32,409 nucleotides of DNA from Paracoccaceae bacterium (GCA_028097405.1 JAOHEK010000026.1:6144-38552); one strand, 5' to 3'. Shown: positions 1 through 7,992, counted from the stretch's first letter. A program made the numbers and translations. The notes: a model not told the origin generated them from the letters alone.

Positions 1-2317
1 CACTCAACAGTTCGCGCAATTGCGGCGACGCGTCTTCGCCAACACAAACCACGCCCAGACCCTCCGAATGTCGGAACGCCAATGTTGGGTATTTCGCAGC
101 AAGATCGTCCCAAACCCGCCAAACCCCGAAATCCCCACCATGTGCATGTATGTCATGCAACAAGATCACGCCACGATCTGACAGTTTCGGAAGCCACAAC
201 GCCAAATTTTCTGTTAAAAGCTCGTAGGTCGAAAATCCGTCAAGGTTCAACAGATCGATCGAGCCATCAGAAAATCGATGAACGGCCTGATCTGACGACA
301 TTCGAAGATAACTTGCAAAATCGGCATATTTCTGGGCGATAAAGGTAAAGTCTTCAAAGACGTTATGGAACTCGGCGGTGCGTTCAGGTTCGACGGCCCA
401 AGGCGAAATCGCCACCGCTTCGCTTTCAAATTTGCCATCGCGGACGGCCTGCGCATAGGCAAAGAAACTTGCGCCACGCAAGGTTCCCAACTCAACATAG
501 CGCCTTGGTTTGATCAGATCGGCAAGCGCGAACATGAAGGGAATATGTCCAGACCAGTCGGATGGAACAAGATCACCAATCGCTTTATACCCGGGCCGAA
601 GAAGCGTGCTTAGGGCATCGGTGACACTGCCTTTTTCGGGTTGGGCCGTGACAGGCGGCAAGGCCTGATATTCCGCTTCTGCTCCGGCGCGAACAAGCGA
701 CGTCCCATCGGTCACAAGCCGTGTTGCACTGGGCAGATCATCCTTGGCTGCATCGGAAAAATCCTGAGCATAAAGCCGCATCAGCATTTCACCCAAGCTG
801 CGTTGCGGCAGCTTGGGTAATCCATCGATCGGCGCGGATGCCAGCGCGTAAGACACTGATCGATACCCTTGCTCGGTCAGTCTTGCATGCGACAGCGGAT
901 CAAGCGACGGCTTATCTTCGCTGTAGCGATCCGCAACAGCGTTCAAATGTTCGTCCGTCAGGGCTGTATTGCTGGTCGCCTCTTTCATCTGGTGCCAATG
1001 GGTGCCCTGCGAGGCATCCCGGTTTCGTCCAATTTTCTGATAAGACAGAACACCTTGGTTCAACTTCAACAGCAATTGATCGACCGAACGCACCGGCACG
1101 TGCAAGACCGGGAAATCCGCATCAAAACTTTGGATCTCTAACCCGTTCTGCGTGTGCAGCAAGGTATGGTTGCCCTGTGCGATCACCGCCCTTTCCATCG
1201 AAATTCGCGAGGGTTGAAATGCAACTTTACGAAACGGACTGGCCACCGGTGAAACAAGGAACCGCGTGTCGTCCGATAAACCTGCCTCGCCGCGCCAATA
1301 GGTCTCGGGTATCAGATTTTGCCATTTCATCGATAAGACAGGACACGCCGCAAACCTGTGCAGCGCTGCTGCGAACTCATCGCGGTTTCGGAAGGGCAGA
1401 AATTCATCTGCGTCCAAAAGGAACACCCAATCCGCCTCTCGCACCCTTGGGCGGCTGCGAACCACATGGGTCATAGTGACCGACTGGATGTACGAAGGTT
1501 CTTTAAGATGGAGCAGTTCGACCCTTTGATTTGCCTCCGCCAACGACGTAAGAAACTCTGCGGTTCCATCATCCGATCCGTGATCTACCACAACAACATC
1601 GTCAAATAGCGCCAGAATATGCCGCGTGAACGCGCGAATAATGTCTGCTTCATTTTTAACCATAGCCACAACGGCAGTCCGGGGCGCCCCAGAATTTCGA
1701 GGCGGCGGTGGCGATCCTTGCTTAGTTGAACGCGACACAACACGTCCCTCCCGGCATCCTGACAATAGGAAATGGGCAAAGGGGTTTTCGTCCGACGCGG
1801 CCACATCACATTGGGTTCGCAAGTAATGCTCGACAGAAAACCAAGGAGCTGGGTCGCGCGCCTGTCGCCATCCCACATTCATAAAGTGTTGAAAAAGGTC
1901 GGTGTCCTTTGCCAAATCCGGATTGGACATGGCGTAGAAATTACCATCAAACGCATCGCGCAACCGCATCAATGCCGCACTGTCAGTTACGTCTTCAACA
2001 GACCCCAAAGACCGATCATCAACCTGACGAATTTCGCGCCCCTCGTCACGACCAAAACGAAGATAGTGCAACAGAGGATTCGTGCCTGCATCGCGCACAT
2101 CTGGGTAGTCCGCTAGATAAGCGCTTGATGAGAAATTCGGCCCTGGATCAAAGCCCTTAGCGGCACCGGATCGCAGAAAATGCGCCAATGCCCCCTTAGA
2201 CCGGCCTGCGGCAGGATAGGTTTTTAGATACCAATCTTCGTCGAAAAGACCAGAATCGCGGATGATCCGCTCCTGATCCAAAACCCGGCGTTTGCCGTCG
2301 ATCAGCTTTGAAAGCAT
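1..2317 (-). CDS. GT2 glycosyltransferase fused to class I SAM methyltransferase (partial, 3' end outside window)
   Basis: The minus strand is open from an ATG at 2317 to the window edge (772 codons visible, no stop), so the C terminus is missing. Residues ~29-192 carry four degenerate copies of the W/Y-Y-x2-YPDV ... NPL-x-HYL-x2-G-x2-EGR repeat often found at the front of surface-polysaccharide glycosyltransferases. Residues ~213-450 are a GT2-like domain: AVVAMVKNEADII, VVVDHGSDDGTAEF and the DADEF acidic motif (~302-306). Residues ~570-772 resemble a class I SAM-dependent methyltransferase (motif I YVELGTLRGASFF ~607, VILLHDI ~717). The start lies two bases after the RTX stop codon, so the two genes are probably cotranscribed. 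Likely role: adding and methylating sugars on a surface or secreted glycan. Substrate unknown. Confidence 0.85.
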   Translation of the reverse strand, partial: MLSKLIDGKRRVLDQERIIRDSGLFDEDWYLKTYPAAGRSKGALAHFLRSGAAKGFDPGPNFSSSAYLADYPDVRDAGTNPLLHYLRFGRDEGREIRQVDDRSLGSVEDVTDSAALMRLRDAFDGNFYAMSNPDLAKDTDLFQHFMNVGWRQARDPAPWFSVEHYLRTQCDVAASDENPFAHFLLSGCREGRVVSRSTKQGSPPPPRNSGAPRTAVVAMVKNEADIIRAFTRHILALFDDVVVVDHGSDDGTAEFLTSLAEANQRVELLHLKEPSYIQSVTMTHVVRSRPRVREADWVFLLDADEFLPFRNRDEFAAALHRFAACPVLSMKWQNLIPETYWRGEAGLSDDTRFLVSPVASPFRKVAFQPSRISMERAVIAQGNHTLLHTQNGLEIQSFDADFPVLHVPVRSVDQLLLKLNQGVLSYQKIGRNRDASQGTHWHQMKEATSNTALTDEHLNAVADRYSEDKPSLDPLSHARLTEQGYRSVSYALASAPIDGLPKLPQRSLGEMLMRLYAQDFSDAAKDDLPSATRLVTDGTSLVRAGAEAEYQALPPVTAQPEKGSVTDALSTLLRPGYKAIGDLVPSDWSGHIPFMFALADLIKPRRYVELGTLRGASFFAYAQAVRDGKFESEAVAISPWAVEPERTAEFHNVFEDFTFIAQKYADFASYLRMSSDQAVHRFSDGSIDLLNLDGFSTYELLTENLALWLPKLSDRGVILLHDIHAHGGDFGVWRVWDDLAAKYPTLAFRHSEGLGVVCVGEDASPQLRELLS

Positions 2318-2319
2318 TT

Positions 2320-4404
2320 CTAGCCCCCGAAATCAAAATCGCTTGCGTCTAGTGTTCCAGTGAAACCTGTTAGAATAATCGTATCCGTTCCCGCAGTAAT
2401 CGAGGTGGACACCGTTGTTGTGATCGAAAGATCGTTGAAGTTACTGACGCCCGAGATGCCAGAGAGATCAATCAGATCAATCCCGTCTTCCCAGTCGTTT
2501 ATCCGATCGGTGTCACCGCTATCGACGAAGACAAACTGGTCAAAACCGGCACCACCAAGCATGACATCGTCGCCGTCAGAACCACCAAACAAAGTGTCGT
2601 TTCCAGCGTCACCGAACATGGTGTCGTTGCCAGTCCCACCGGTAAAATTATCGTTGCCCGCAAACGCCCACATGAAAAGGCCGTCCGAATAGCCGCTTGC
2701 ATCCACAGTTTCGCCGCTGCCAGCGCCATCGACGCGTTCAATCCCAGACCAAGTGCCGTCCACGGTCAAAGACAAACCACCTTGAATGATCACCACACGG
2801 TCATAGCCAGCGCCACCATCCACAACCCGATCACCAGAATTGTTCACGTAAAAGAAGTCGTCGCCCACACCGCCGTCAAACAGATCATCGCCAGCGTCGC
2901 CCCACATGTTGTCGTTGCCAGCGCCGCCTTGCAGCGTGTCGTTGCCAAGGCTGCCAAACAACAGATCCGAGCCCGAACCGCCAATGATCAAGTCATTGCC
3001 GTGGTTGCCGTTGATCGACATATTGTCGCTTACAGGTGACGCATCAATTGTATCGTTGCCCGTGCTGGCGTTTAGGCGTTCAACACCGCTCCAGCCAGTC
3101 AGTGTCAGATTGATCGAACTGACGGTGTTATCGGTTCGTGCCCGATCCAATCCCTCGCCACCAATGGCCACATCACCATTTTCGGATATGAAAAACACAT
3201 CATCACCAAGACCGCCTGACATCGTATCCGATCCCGCATCACCGACCAGAATGTCGCTACCCATGTTGCCAACAAGGCTGTCATTGCCGGCATTGCCAAA
3301 AGACAGGTCATTGCCATCCCCGCCAATCAATGTGTCCGATCCGTCATCGCCCTGAAACCGAAGCGCGGTCGTAAAACTCGATCCATCCACGCGGTCGTTG
3401 CCGTTTCCTGCGTCGATACGTTCGACACTCGACCAGCTAGAAATATCGATATCTAGGCCACCATCATCAATATCGACACGGTCAAACCCGTCGCCACCAA
3501 GAACGACATCACCAGAGTTATCGACAAGAAAGTAATCGTTACCCTGACCACCATCCATGTAATCGGCACCCGAGTTCCCAAACAGAAGATCCCGTTTTGA
3601 ACCGCCGATCAATGTGTCATTGCCAGTGCCGCCCTGCAGAGTATCTTCTTGTTCACCACCCGTCAGACTATCGGCACCACCATTTCCCACAAGGTTAACT
3701 GCCGTATTGTAACCAGTGCCGTTCATCGTGTCGTTTCCGGCGTTGCCGTCTACACGTTCAATGCTGCTCCAATTGGCCAGCGTTACCTCAAGCGCAGAAG
3801 ACACGTCGTAAATCACCCGGTCGGTGCCCGCGCCACCGTCGACAATATCCGCCTGATTATCGACGCGGATTTCGTCATTGCCGTCACCAGCGCTAACACT
3901 GTCTGCACCGCTTCCGCCGTTTACCGTGTCATTGCCCGCACCACTTTCAATGGTGTCATTGCCCGCGCCGCCGCTGATCAGATCTGCGCCATCATCAGAA
4001 ACGATATAATTCGCTGCAGAATTTCCAATCGCCTCAAGATCGAAGTTGCCGATCAGAACAAAATTCTCGATGCCTGAAAGCGTATCAACGCCTGAACCGG
4101 GCGTTTCCGCCGTATAGTGAAAACCCGAGGATAAGTTTAAATAGATCGAAATAGACTGCGAAACTTCGTTCGAAAGGTCTTCGATCAGTGTATCGTTGCC
4201 CGAACCCCCATCAAGGGAATCGCTGCCATCGTTCGAGCCACTGGCCAGCCAAAAGCTATCGTTGCCGTCGTCACCCGAAACCGTGTCATCGCCAGCGCCG
4301 TCGAAGATAACATCATCACCAATGCCGCCCGAAACCAGATCATTGCCAACGCCAGCAAAGATCGTGTCGTTTCCAGTGCCGCCATTAATTGTGTCGTTGC
4401 TCAT
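2320..4404 (-). CDS. RTX (hemolysin-type) calcium-binding protein, probable type I secretion substrate
   Basis: 694 residues made almost wholly of GGxGxDxLx nonapeptides, the calcium-binding beta-roll repeats of RTX proteins. A higher-order module recurs with W-S-x-[IV]-E-R landmarks near residues 212, 324, 438 and 552, a period of 112-114 residues. The C terminus (GFDQFVF ... DRINDWEDGIDLIDLSG, then a hydrophobic/acidic tail ending DASDFDFGG) fits the uncleaved C-terminal signal of type I secretion. There is no N-terminal signal peptide. No enzymatic or adhesive N-terminal domain exists: repeats begin at residue 2. That could be genuine, or the real start could lie elsewhere, since the ribosome-binding site before this ATG is poor. 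It sits between two glycosyltransferases, so glycosylation of this protein or of a co-exported glycan is a possible link (inference). No ABC/MFP exporter genes are in the window. Confidence 0.9.
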   Translation of the reverse strand: MSNDTINGGTGNDTIFAGVGNDLVSGGIGDDVIFDGAGDDTVSGDDGNDSFWLASGSNDGSDSLDGGSGNDTLIEDLSNEVSQSISIYLNLSSGFHYTAETPGSGVDTLSGIENFVLIGNFDLEAIGNSAANYIVSDDGADLISGGAGNDTIESGAGNDTVNGGSGADSVSAGDGNDEIRVDNQADIVDGGAGTDRVIYDVSSALEVTLANWSSIERVDGNAGNDTMNGTGYNTAVNLVGNGGADSLTGGEQEDTLQGGTGNDTLIGGSKRDLLFGNSGADYMDGGQGNDYFLVDNSGDVVLGGDGFDRVDIDDGGLDIDISSWSSVERIDAGNGNDRVDGSSFTTALRFQGDDGSDTLIGGDGNDLSFGNAGNDSLVGNMGSDILVGDAGSDTMSGGLGDDVFFISENGDVAIGGEGLDRARTDNTVSSINLTLTGWSGVERLNASTGNDTIDASPVSDNMSINGNHGNDLIIGGSGSDLLFGSLGNDTLQGGAGNDNMWGDAGDDLFDGGVGDDFFYVNNSGDRVVDGGAGYDRVVIIQGGLSLTVDGTWSGIERVDGAGSGETVDASGYSDGLFMWAFAGNDNFTGGTGNDTMFGDAGNDTLFGGSDGDDVMLGGAGFDQFVFVDSGDTDRINDWEDGIDLIDLSGISGVSNFNDLSITTTVSTSITAGTDTIILTGFTGTLDASDFDFGG

Positions 4405-4452
4405 ACCCGTACCAGCGATTAAGCGCCCGGGGTTAGTAGTCGCCGTTATTCC

Positions 4453-5676
4453 TTAAGGTGCCGTTACTGCCTCGTCGATCAAAGCGCGTTGTCGCCGAAG
4501 ACAGTCTTTAAGCGCATATTTGGCAATCACCGTTTCGCGGGCGGCCATCCGTACGGCATCCATCTCGTTGCGATTGGCCAAGGCATCGGACGCGCGGTTG
4601 GCGATGGCATGAATGTCAAAAAAGTCGACCAGCCAACCGTTCTCGCCGTCTTTGATGATTTCCTTAACCGGGGCTGTTGTTGAGCCCAACACAAAGGCAC
4701 CTGTCGCCATGGCCTCCAACATCGACCAGCTTAGCACGAAGGGATAAGTCAAATACAAATGCACCGAGGACACCTGTAGCAGCGACAAATAATCACTGTA
4801 GGGAATGCGCCCAGTAAAGCTTACGCGATCCGGCAACTCGCCCACTTCTTTCTGCATCACCTCGCGCCATGTGCCGCCGTCTTTGGGTTTGCCTCCATAG
4901 CTCACTTCGTCCCCACCCACGATAATCACCCGAGCGTTAGGCCGGTTCTTTAGGATCGCTGGCAAGGCACGCATAAAGGAATGAAATCCGCGGTATGGTT
5001 CCAGATTACGCGAAACATAGGTCAAAACCTCGTCGTCGCGCGTCAGGACCTGACCGGTTGGTAATGTGAACTGCGCATCACGGTTAGGACGAATGCGATC
5101 CACGTCGATGCCATCGTGAATGACACGAATCTTGTCGTGATAGGGCTTAGGAAACTGCGCGCGCTGCCATTCCGTTGGGCTATAGGCATAATCCGCCGCC
5201 TCGATCGCCAACAGGTGCTGGCTTGACCGGGTTCGCGTGCGCAACAAATTATCAGGCCCAATACCAAACTCGGGGTCAAACCCGACGTCAGAGCCCCGAC
5301 TGTTATAATAGAATTCTGACAGTGAAATCAGCGGGCTGTCGGGCCAGACGTCTTTCAAGTACAGCGTCTCGCCCCAACCGGGATTGCCGATCATCACGTC
5401 CGGGCGAAACCCTGTCGCTTTCATTTTGAAGCAAAGCCGCGCCACAGCTTGCCCGTTCAAAACGGCGGCTTCGGTCGCAGCCAAATAAGGATGTATCTTC
5501 GCAGTGATTTTTCGGTGCGCTTCGTATTCCAGACGCTTTACACCGGGCGGTGTGATTTTGTCTTTCTGACCAATAAAGACAACCTCGTGCCCATCAGCGG
5601 CCAAGGCAGGAGCCAAATGTTTGAACTGGCCCGGACAATTCTGATGGACAAAGAGAACCTTCAATTCCGCACCCAT
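4453..5676 (-). CDS. GT4-family glycosyltransferase
   Basis: 407 residues with the two-Rossmann GT-B layout. The N terminus KVLFVHQNCPGQFKHLAPAL is the usual glycine-rich acceptor-side loop. The linker VIHDGIDVDRIRPN and the C-terminal SWSMLEAMATGAFVLGSTTAPVKEII with the E-x7-E spacing are GT4 hallmarks; the last would bind the nucleotide-sugar donor. Expected product: transfer of a hexose from a nucleotide sugar to a glycan or lipid acceptor in the cytoplasm. It is first in a minus-strand run with the RTX gene and the GT2-methyltransferase fusion. The ATG lies only five bases beyond the CCA end of the tRNA-Arg and has no clear Shine-Dalgarno sequence. A TTG four codons in (before KVLFVHQ) is an alternative start. 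Confidence 0.88.
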   Translation of the reverse strand: MGAELKVLFVHQNCPGQFKHLAPALAADGHEVVFIGQKDKITPPGVKRLEYEAHRKITAKIHPYLAATEAAVLNGQAVARLCFKMKATGFRPDVMIGNPGWGETLYLKDVWPDSPLISLSEFYYNSRGSDVGFDPEFGIGPDNLLRTRTRSSQHLLAIEAADYAYSPTEWQRAQFPKPYHDKIRVIHDGIDVDRIRPNRDAQFTLPTGQVLTRDDEVLTYVSRNLEPYRGFHSFMRALPAILKNRPNARVIIVGGDEVSYGGKPKDGGTWREVMQKEVGELPDRVSFTGRIPYSDYLSLLQVSSVHLYLTYPFVLSWSMLEAMATGAFVLGSTTAPVKEIIKDGENGWLVDFFDIHAIANRASDALANRNEMDAVRMAARETVIAKYALKDCLRRQRALIDEAVTAP

Positions 5677-5681
5677 GTCTG

Positions 5682-5758
5682 TGGCGATCCCGGGAGGACT
5701 CGAACCCCCAACATCCTCATTAGAAGTGAGGTGCTCTATCCAGTTGAGCTACGGGACC
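5682..5758 (-). tRNA. tRNA-Arg (anticodon TCT)
   Basis: A 77-nt cloverleaf with encoded CCA. The acceptor stem GGTCCCG pairs with CGGGATC (one G-T wobble), the discriminator is G, and the anticodon stem CCTCA/TGAGG encloses the loop CTTCTAA, giving anticodon TCT (reads AGA). The T arm carries GGTTCGAGTCC. The gene points into the glycosyltransferase/RTX block. A TTGCCA -35-like hexamer 34-39 bases upstream lies within a palindrome shared with the divergent tetR promoter. Confidence 0.95.
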
Positions 5759-5786
5759 GCTGGCGGTGTTATTGTCCGACCCGTCC

Positions 5787-5801
5787 ACTCTTGGCAAGAG
5801 T
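5787..5801. promoter_or_regulatory. Perfect 15-bp palindrome at the divergent tRNA-Arg/tetR promoter
   Basis: ACTCTTGGCAAGAGT is a perfect palindrome around a central G. It contains TTGGCA on the plus strand (-35 candidate for tetR) and TTGCCA on the minus strand (-35 candidate for tRNA-Arg, followed 17 bases on by CAATAA). It may be an operator or simply two overlapping -35 boxes. Confidence 0.4.
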
Positions 5802-5819
5802 GTTGCGGCAAGCTATGTG
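5791..5819 (+). promoter_or_regulatory. Predicted sigma70-type promoter of the TetR gene
   Basis: TTGGCA (5791-5796), a 17-base spacer and TATGTG (5814-5819). The first TGAAC-N3-GTTCA operator begins two bases downstream, covering the expected transcription start, as an autorepressor would. Confidence 0.45.
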
Positions 5820-5820
5820 T

Positions 5821-5833
5821 TGAACGTCGTTCA
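5821..5833. promoter_or_regulatory. TetR operator candidate O1 (TGAACGTCGTTCA)
   Basis: A perfect palindrome TGAACG-t-CGTTCA, 14 bases before the tetR ATG. Three further copies of TGAAC-N3-GTTCA precede the pspA-like gene. The shared motif at both promoters points to autoregulation plus control of the neighbouring operon. Confidence 0.65.
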
Positions 5834-5847
5834 GAGAAGGTGCCGCA

Positions 5848-6444
5848 ATGGCCAGAGATACAGAAAAGCGACGCGCCGAATTGCGCGCGAAGCTGCTTGA
5901 GATCGCAGAAATAGAAGTCCGTGAAAAGGGCGTTCAATCGCTGCGTGCGCGCGCGTTGGCAGAACAAGCCGGGTGCGCTGTCGGCGCGATTTACAATGTT
6001 TTCGACGATCTGACCGGTCTGATCCTTGCGCTAAACGGGCGCACGTTTCAACGGCTTGGGGCTTCGGTCTCGGAAGAGGTGGATCAATCGGGCGGTGCCC
6101 CCGTCGACAAGTTAATCATTATGGGTCACGCCTATTTGCGATTTGCGACCGATAACCCAAATCTATGGCGCGCCCTGTTCGACGTCGAGATGACAGCGGA
6201 CGGCATTGTGCCTGTCTGGTATCTGGAAGAACTCGGACGTCTCTTTGCGATTATTGCCGCCCCCCTCGCCCAGATGCACCCAAAGGCAGAACCGGCGGAG
6301 CTTGACCTGATGACCCGCACGTTATTCTCTTCGGTCCACGGTATCGTACTGCTGGGTTTAGAGCGGCGCATCTCTGGCGTGCCAACTGAACGGATCAAGG
6401 AAATGATCACGTTCTTATTGACGCGATTTTCTGAGGGTCCTTAA
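5848..6444 (+). CDS. TetR/AcrR-family transcriptional regulator
   Basis: 198 residues. The N-terminal ~60 residues form a TetR helix-turn-helix ([29 protein letters not shown]: recognition helix AVGAIYNVF). The remainder resembles the TetR C-terminal ligand-binding/dimerisation domain with a WHG-like segment. The ATG at 5848 follows AGAAGG with good spacing. The operator palindromes before this gene and before the following pspA-like operon suggest that it represses both and is relieved by an inducing ligand or envelope signal. The ligand cannot be read from the sequence. Confidence 0.9.
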   Translation: MARDTEKRRAELRAKLLEIAEIEVREKGVQSLRARALAEQAGCAVGAIYNVFDDLTGLILALNGRTFQRLGASVSEEVDQSGGAPVDKLIIMGHAYLRFATDNPNLWRALFDVEMTADGIVPVWYLEELGRLFAIIAAPLAQMHPKAEPAELDLMTRTLFSSVHGIVLLGLERRISGVPTERIKEMITFLLTRFSEGP

Positions 6445-6522
6445 AATAAGGTGTTTTACGCCCTGACGGGTACCTTTCCTCCCAAAGTCATAATTGTTCT
6501 AAGATCAGAAACTCACTAATTC

Positions 6523-6535
6523 TGAACAAAGTTCA
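6523..6535. promoter_or_regulatory. TetR operator candidate O2 (TGAACAAAGTTCA)
   Basis: A TGAAC-N3-GTTCA palindrome 68 bases before the pspA-like start codon. Its left edge is 22 bases upstream of that of O3, about two helical turns, so dimers on both sites would lie on the same DNA face. Confidence 0.55.
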
Positions 6536-6543
6536 CATTTTTG

Positions 6544-6571
6544 TTGAACGCCGTTCATTAATGGTTATGTT
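6544..6571 (+). promoter_or_regulatory. Predicted promoter of the pspA-like operon
   Basis: TTGAAC (6544-6549), a 16-base spacer and TATGTT (6566-6571). The -35 box lies inside operator O3 and the expected transcription start inside O4, so bound regulator would block RNA polymerase. Confidence 0.45.
6545..6557. promoter_or_regulatory. TetR operator candidate O3 (TGAACGCCGTTCA)
   Basis: A palindrome matching O1 except for the central base. It overlaps the predicted -35 hexamer of the pspA-like operon. Confidence 0.65.
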
Positions 6572-6578
6572 GACTTTG

Positions 6579-6591
6579 TGAACAACGTTCA
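6579..6591. promoter_or_regulatory. TetR operator candidate O4 (TGAACAACGTTCA)
   Basis: The fourth copy of TGAAC-N3-GTTCA. It ends at the first base of the AAGGAG ribosome-binding site (6591-6596), just downstream of the predicted -10 box. Confidence 0.6.
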
Positions 6592-6602
6592 AGGAGTAAC
6601 AA

Positions 6603-7280
6603 ATGTTCTCGACATTGAAAACTTTGATGGATGGCGCAAATGCCCGGGCCGATGATCGGCTTAAAGATGTCTATGCCATCGAGCTGATTGAACAGCGCAT
6701 CCGCGAAGCAGACACGAACCTTTCTGCCGCCAAAGTGACCCTGGCCAGCCTGATCCAGCGTAAGCGGTCGGAAGAAAAGCTTGTGGCCACATTGGACGGG
6801 CGCATCAAAGACTTGACGACGCGCGCAAGCGAAGCGCTTGCCTCCAAGCGAAACGATCTTGCTGAACAGGCAGCCCAAGCCATCGCTGATATGGAAAACG
6901 AGCGCGATCTGCGCCGGAACACAATCGACGCGCTTGAGACTCGGATTAGCCAACTTCAGCTTTCCATCGAAGCGGCTCACCGTCGGCTGGTTGATCTCAG
7001 GCAAGGCGCGATCACAGCTCGCGCGGTGCGGCGCGAACAAAAGACCCAAGCGCGCCTGAACAAAACCTTTGCTGGGACATCAGCGGCAGACGAAGCCGAA
7101 ACATTGATCCGCCGCGTGGTCGATCAAAGCGATCCGTTCGAGCAATCTCAAATCCTGGGCGAGATTGAACGCGGCCTTGCCGGTAAGGACATCGCTCAAA
7201 CTCTGGAGGCCGAGGGCTTCGGCTCCTCAACAAAATCCACAGCCGGCTCGGTTCTCGACCGCCTGAAATCCAACGACTGA
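6603..7280 (+). CDS. pspA: PspA/IM30 (Vipp1)-family membrane-stress protein
   Basis: 225 residues, almost entirely charged coiled coil. The N terminus MFSTLKTLMDGANARADDRLKDVYAIELIEQRIREA matches the PspA/IM30 start, where an amphipathic helix binds membrane. Long heptad-rich helices run to ~160, and the C-terminal ~60 residues are less conserved. PspA-family proteins assemble on stressed inner membranes and limit proton leakage. Here the gene is not next to pspBC or pspF: it follows a TetR regulator and precedes a small membrane protein. AAGGAG lies six bases before the ATG. Three operator palindromes in the upstream region suggest strong repression and induction. The gene symbol reflects family membership, not proven orthology with E. 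coli pspA. Confidence 0.85.
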   Translation: MFSTLKTLMDGANARADDRLKDVYAIELIEQRIREADTNLSAAKVTLASLIQRKRSEEKLVATLDGRIKDLTTRASEALASKRNDLAEQAAQAIADMENERDLRRNTIDALETRISQLQLSIEAAHRRLVDLRQGAITARAVRREQKTQARLNKTFAGTSAADEAETLIRRVVDQSDPFEQSQILGEIERGLAGKDIAQTLEAEGFGSSTKSTAGSVLDRLKSND

Positions 7281-7303
7281 ACACCCTTAAAGGAGAAACT
7301 AAA

Positions 7304-7576
7304 ATGGAACATCAAAACGACAACCGCCTGATCATCAATTTTAATCTGCTTGGCGTTCTGGCTGCCTATGTGTTGCTGGGCATTTCGATCTGGATTACCG
7401 ACATTCCGCTTTCCGCCAAAGGCTTCTGGGGTATCGGCATTCTGATGCTTACGCTTTCTCTGGTGAACTTCGTCAAATACCGCTTTGACGATCGTCTGCG
7501 CGAGGACCGTTTGCAACGGTTGGAAGACGCGAAGAATGAAAAACTATTGGAAGAATACGTCACCGACAAAGGCTAA
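7304..7576 (+). CDS. Small two-helix inner-membrane protein, YiaA/YiaB-like
   Basis: 90 residues with two predicted transmembrane helices (~12-30 and ~41-60) joined by a short loop containing the S-x-KG-F/Y-W pattern, then a charged tail (RYRFDDRLREDRLQRLEDAKNEK). The loop and spacing resemble the YiaA/YiaB two-helix domain (G-x-W ... L-x-x-KG-Y/F-Y), though this match is by eye. It starts 23 bases after the pspA-like stop with a strong AAAGGAG site, so it is the second gene of the operon. It is a plausible membrane partner or anchor for the PspA-like protein (inference). Confidence 0.75.
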   Translation: MEHQNDNRLIINFNLLGVLAAYVLLGISIWITDIPLSAKGFWGIGILMLTLSLVNFVKYRFDDRLREDRLQRLEDAKNEKLLEEYVTDKG

Positions 7577-7608
7577 AAATCCAGCGGTTTCAATTCCCGC
7601 CCACAATA

Positions 7609-7639
7609 AAAAACGGCCCCAAATTTCGGGGCCGTTTTT
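7609..7639. terminator. Bidirectional rho-independent terminator
   Basis: AAAAACGGCCCC and GGGGCCGTTTTT form a perfect 12-bp stem around AAATTTC. A-run and T-run flanks make it usable from both sides. It lies between the convergent ends of the pspA-like operon (7576) and the yegP-like gene (7657). Confidence 0.92.
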
Positions 7640-7656
7640 CGAATTCTAATTGCCGC

Positions 7657-7992
7657 TTATACGGTTTGGTCATCAACCTTCGCACCCGGTGCGTTTTTCG
7701 CAACCGAGGCAATACCGTTCTCGCGGGCTTTCTCGCTTTCATAGGATTCCGAAACACCGATCACCTGACCGTTCGTTGCCCTAAGATTAAACCGATGCTT
7801 ACCGGCGCGTGTTGACTTGCGTTCGAAACGCGCGTCGGCTTGGCTATTTTTACGAACGGATTCAACGCCGTTCATGCAGCTTGCCTTACGCTTGTAACCT
7901 TCACTCGCCAAAATGATTTGGCCATTTCCTGCCTTCAAACGAAACCGAGTTTCGCCTTTTTTATCTTTGAAAACTTCAAACTTGCCTGCCAT
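7657..7992 (-). CDS. YegP-family (DUF1508) protein
   Basis: 111 residues with two tandem DUF1508 repeats. The first is GKFEVFKDKKGETRFRLKAG-NGQIILASEGY-x-NGVESVRKNS; the second is ARFERKSTRAGKHRFNLRA-TNGQVIGVSESY-x-NGIASVAKNA. Each is the ~50-residue beta-beta-alpha unit of YegP. The ATG at 7992 (MAGKFEVF) is preferred over an upstream in-frame start because homologues begin at this point and a GAGAG site precedes it. The molecular function of the family is not established. The gene is monocistronic and ends at the shared terminator. Confidence 0.88.
   Translation of the reverse strand: MAGKFEVFKDKKGETRFRLKAGNGQIILASEGYKRKASCMNGVESVRKNSQADARFERKSTRAGKHRFNLRATNGQVIGVSESYESEKARENGIASVAKNAPGAKVDDQTV

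Noticed and set aside
721-1476. A 251-codon open frame on the plus strand
   Set aside because: It is antisense to the GT2-methyltransferase gene, whose minus-strand translation shows clear family motifs throughout; the plus-strand product has no recognisable features.
1708-1717. Ten bases identical to the tRNA-Arg 3' end (GTGGCGATCC), as a possible attachment repeat
   Set aside because: It is short, lies inside a conserved coding region, and no integrase is present; chance match.
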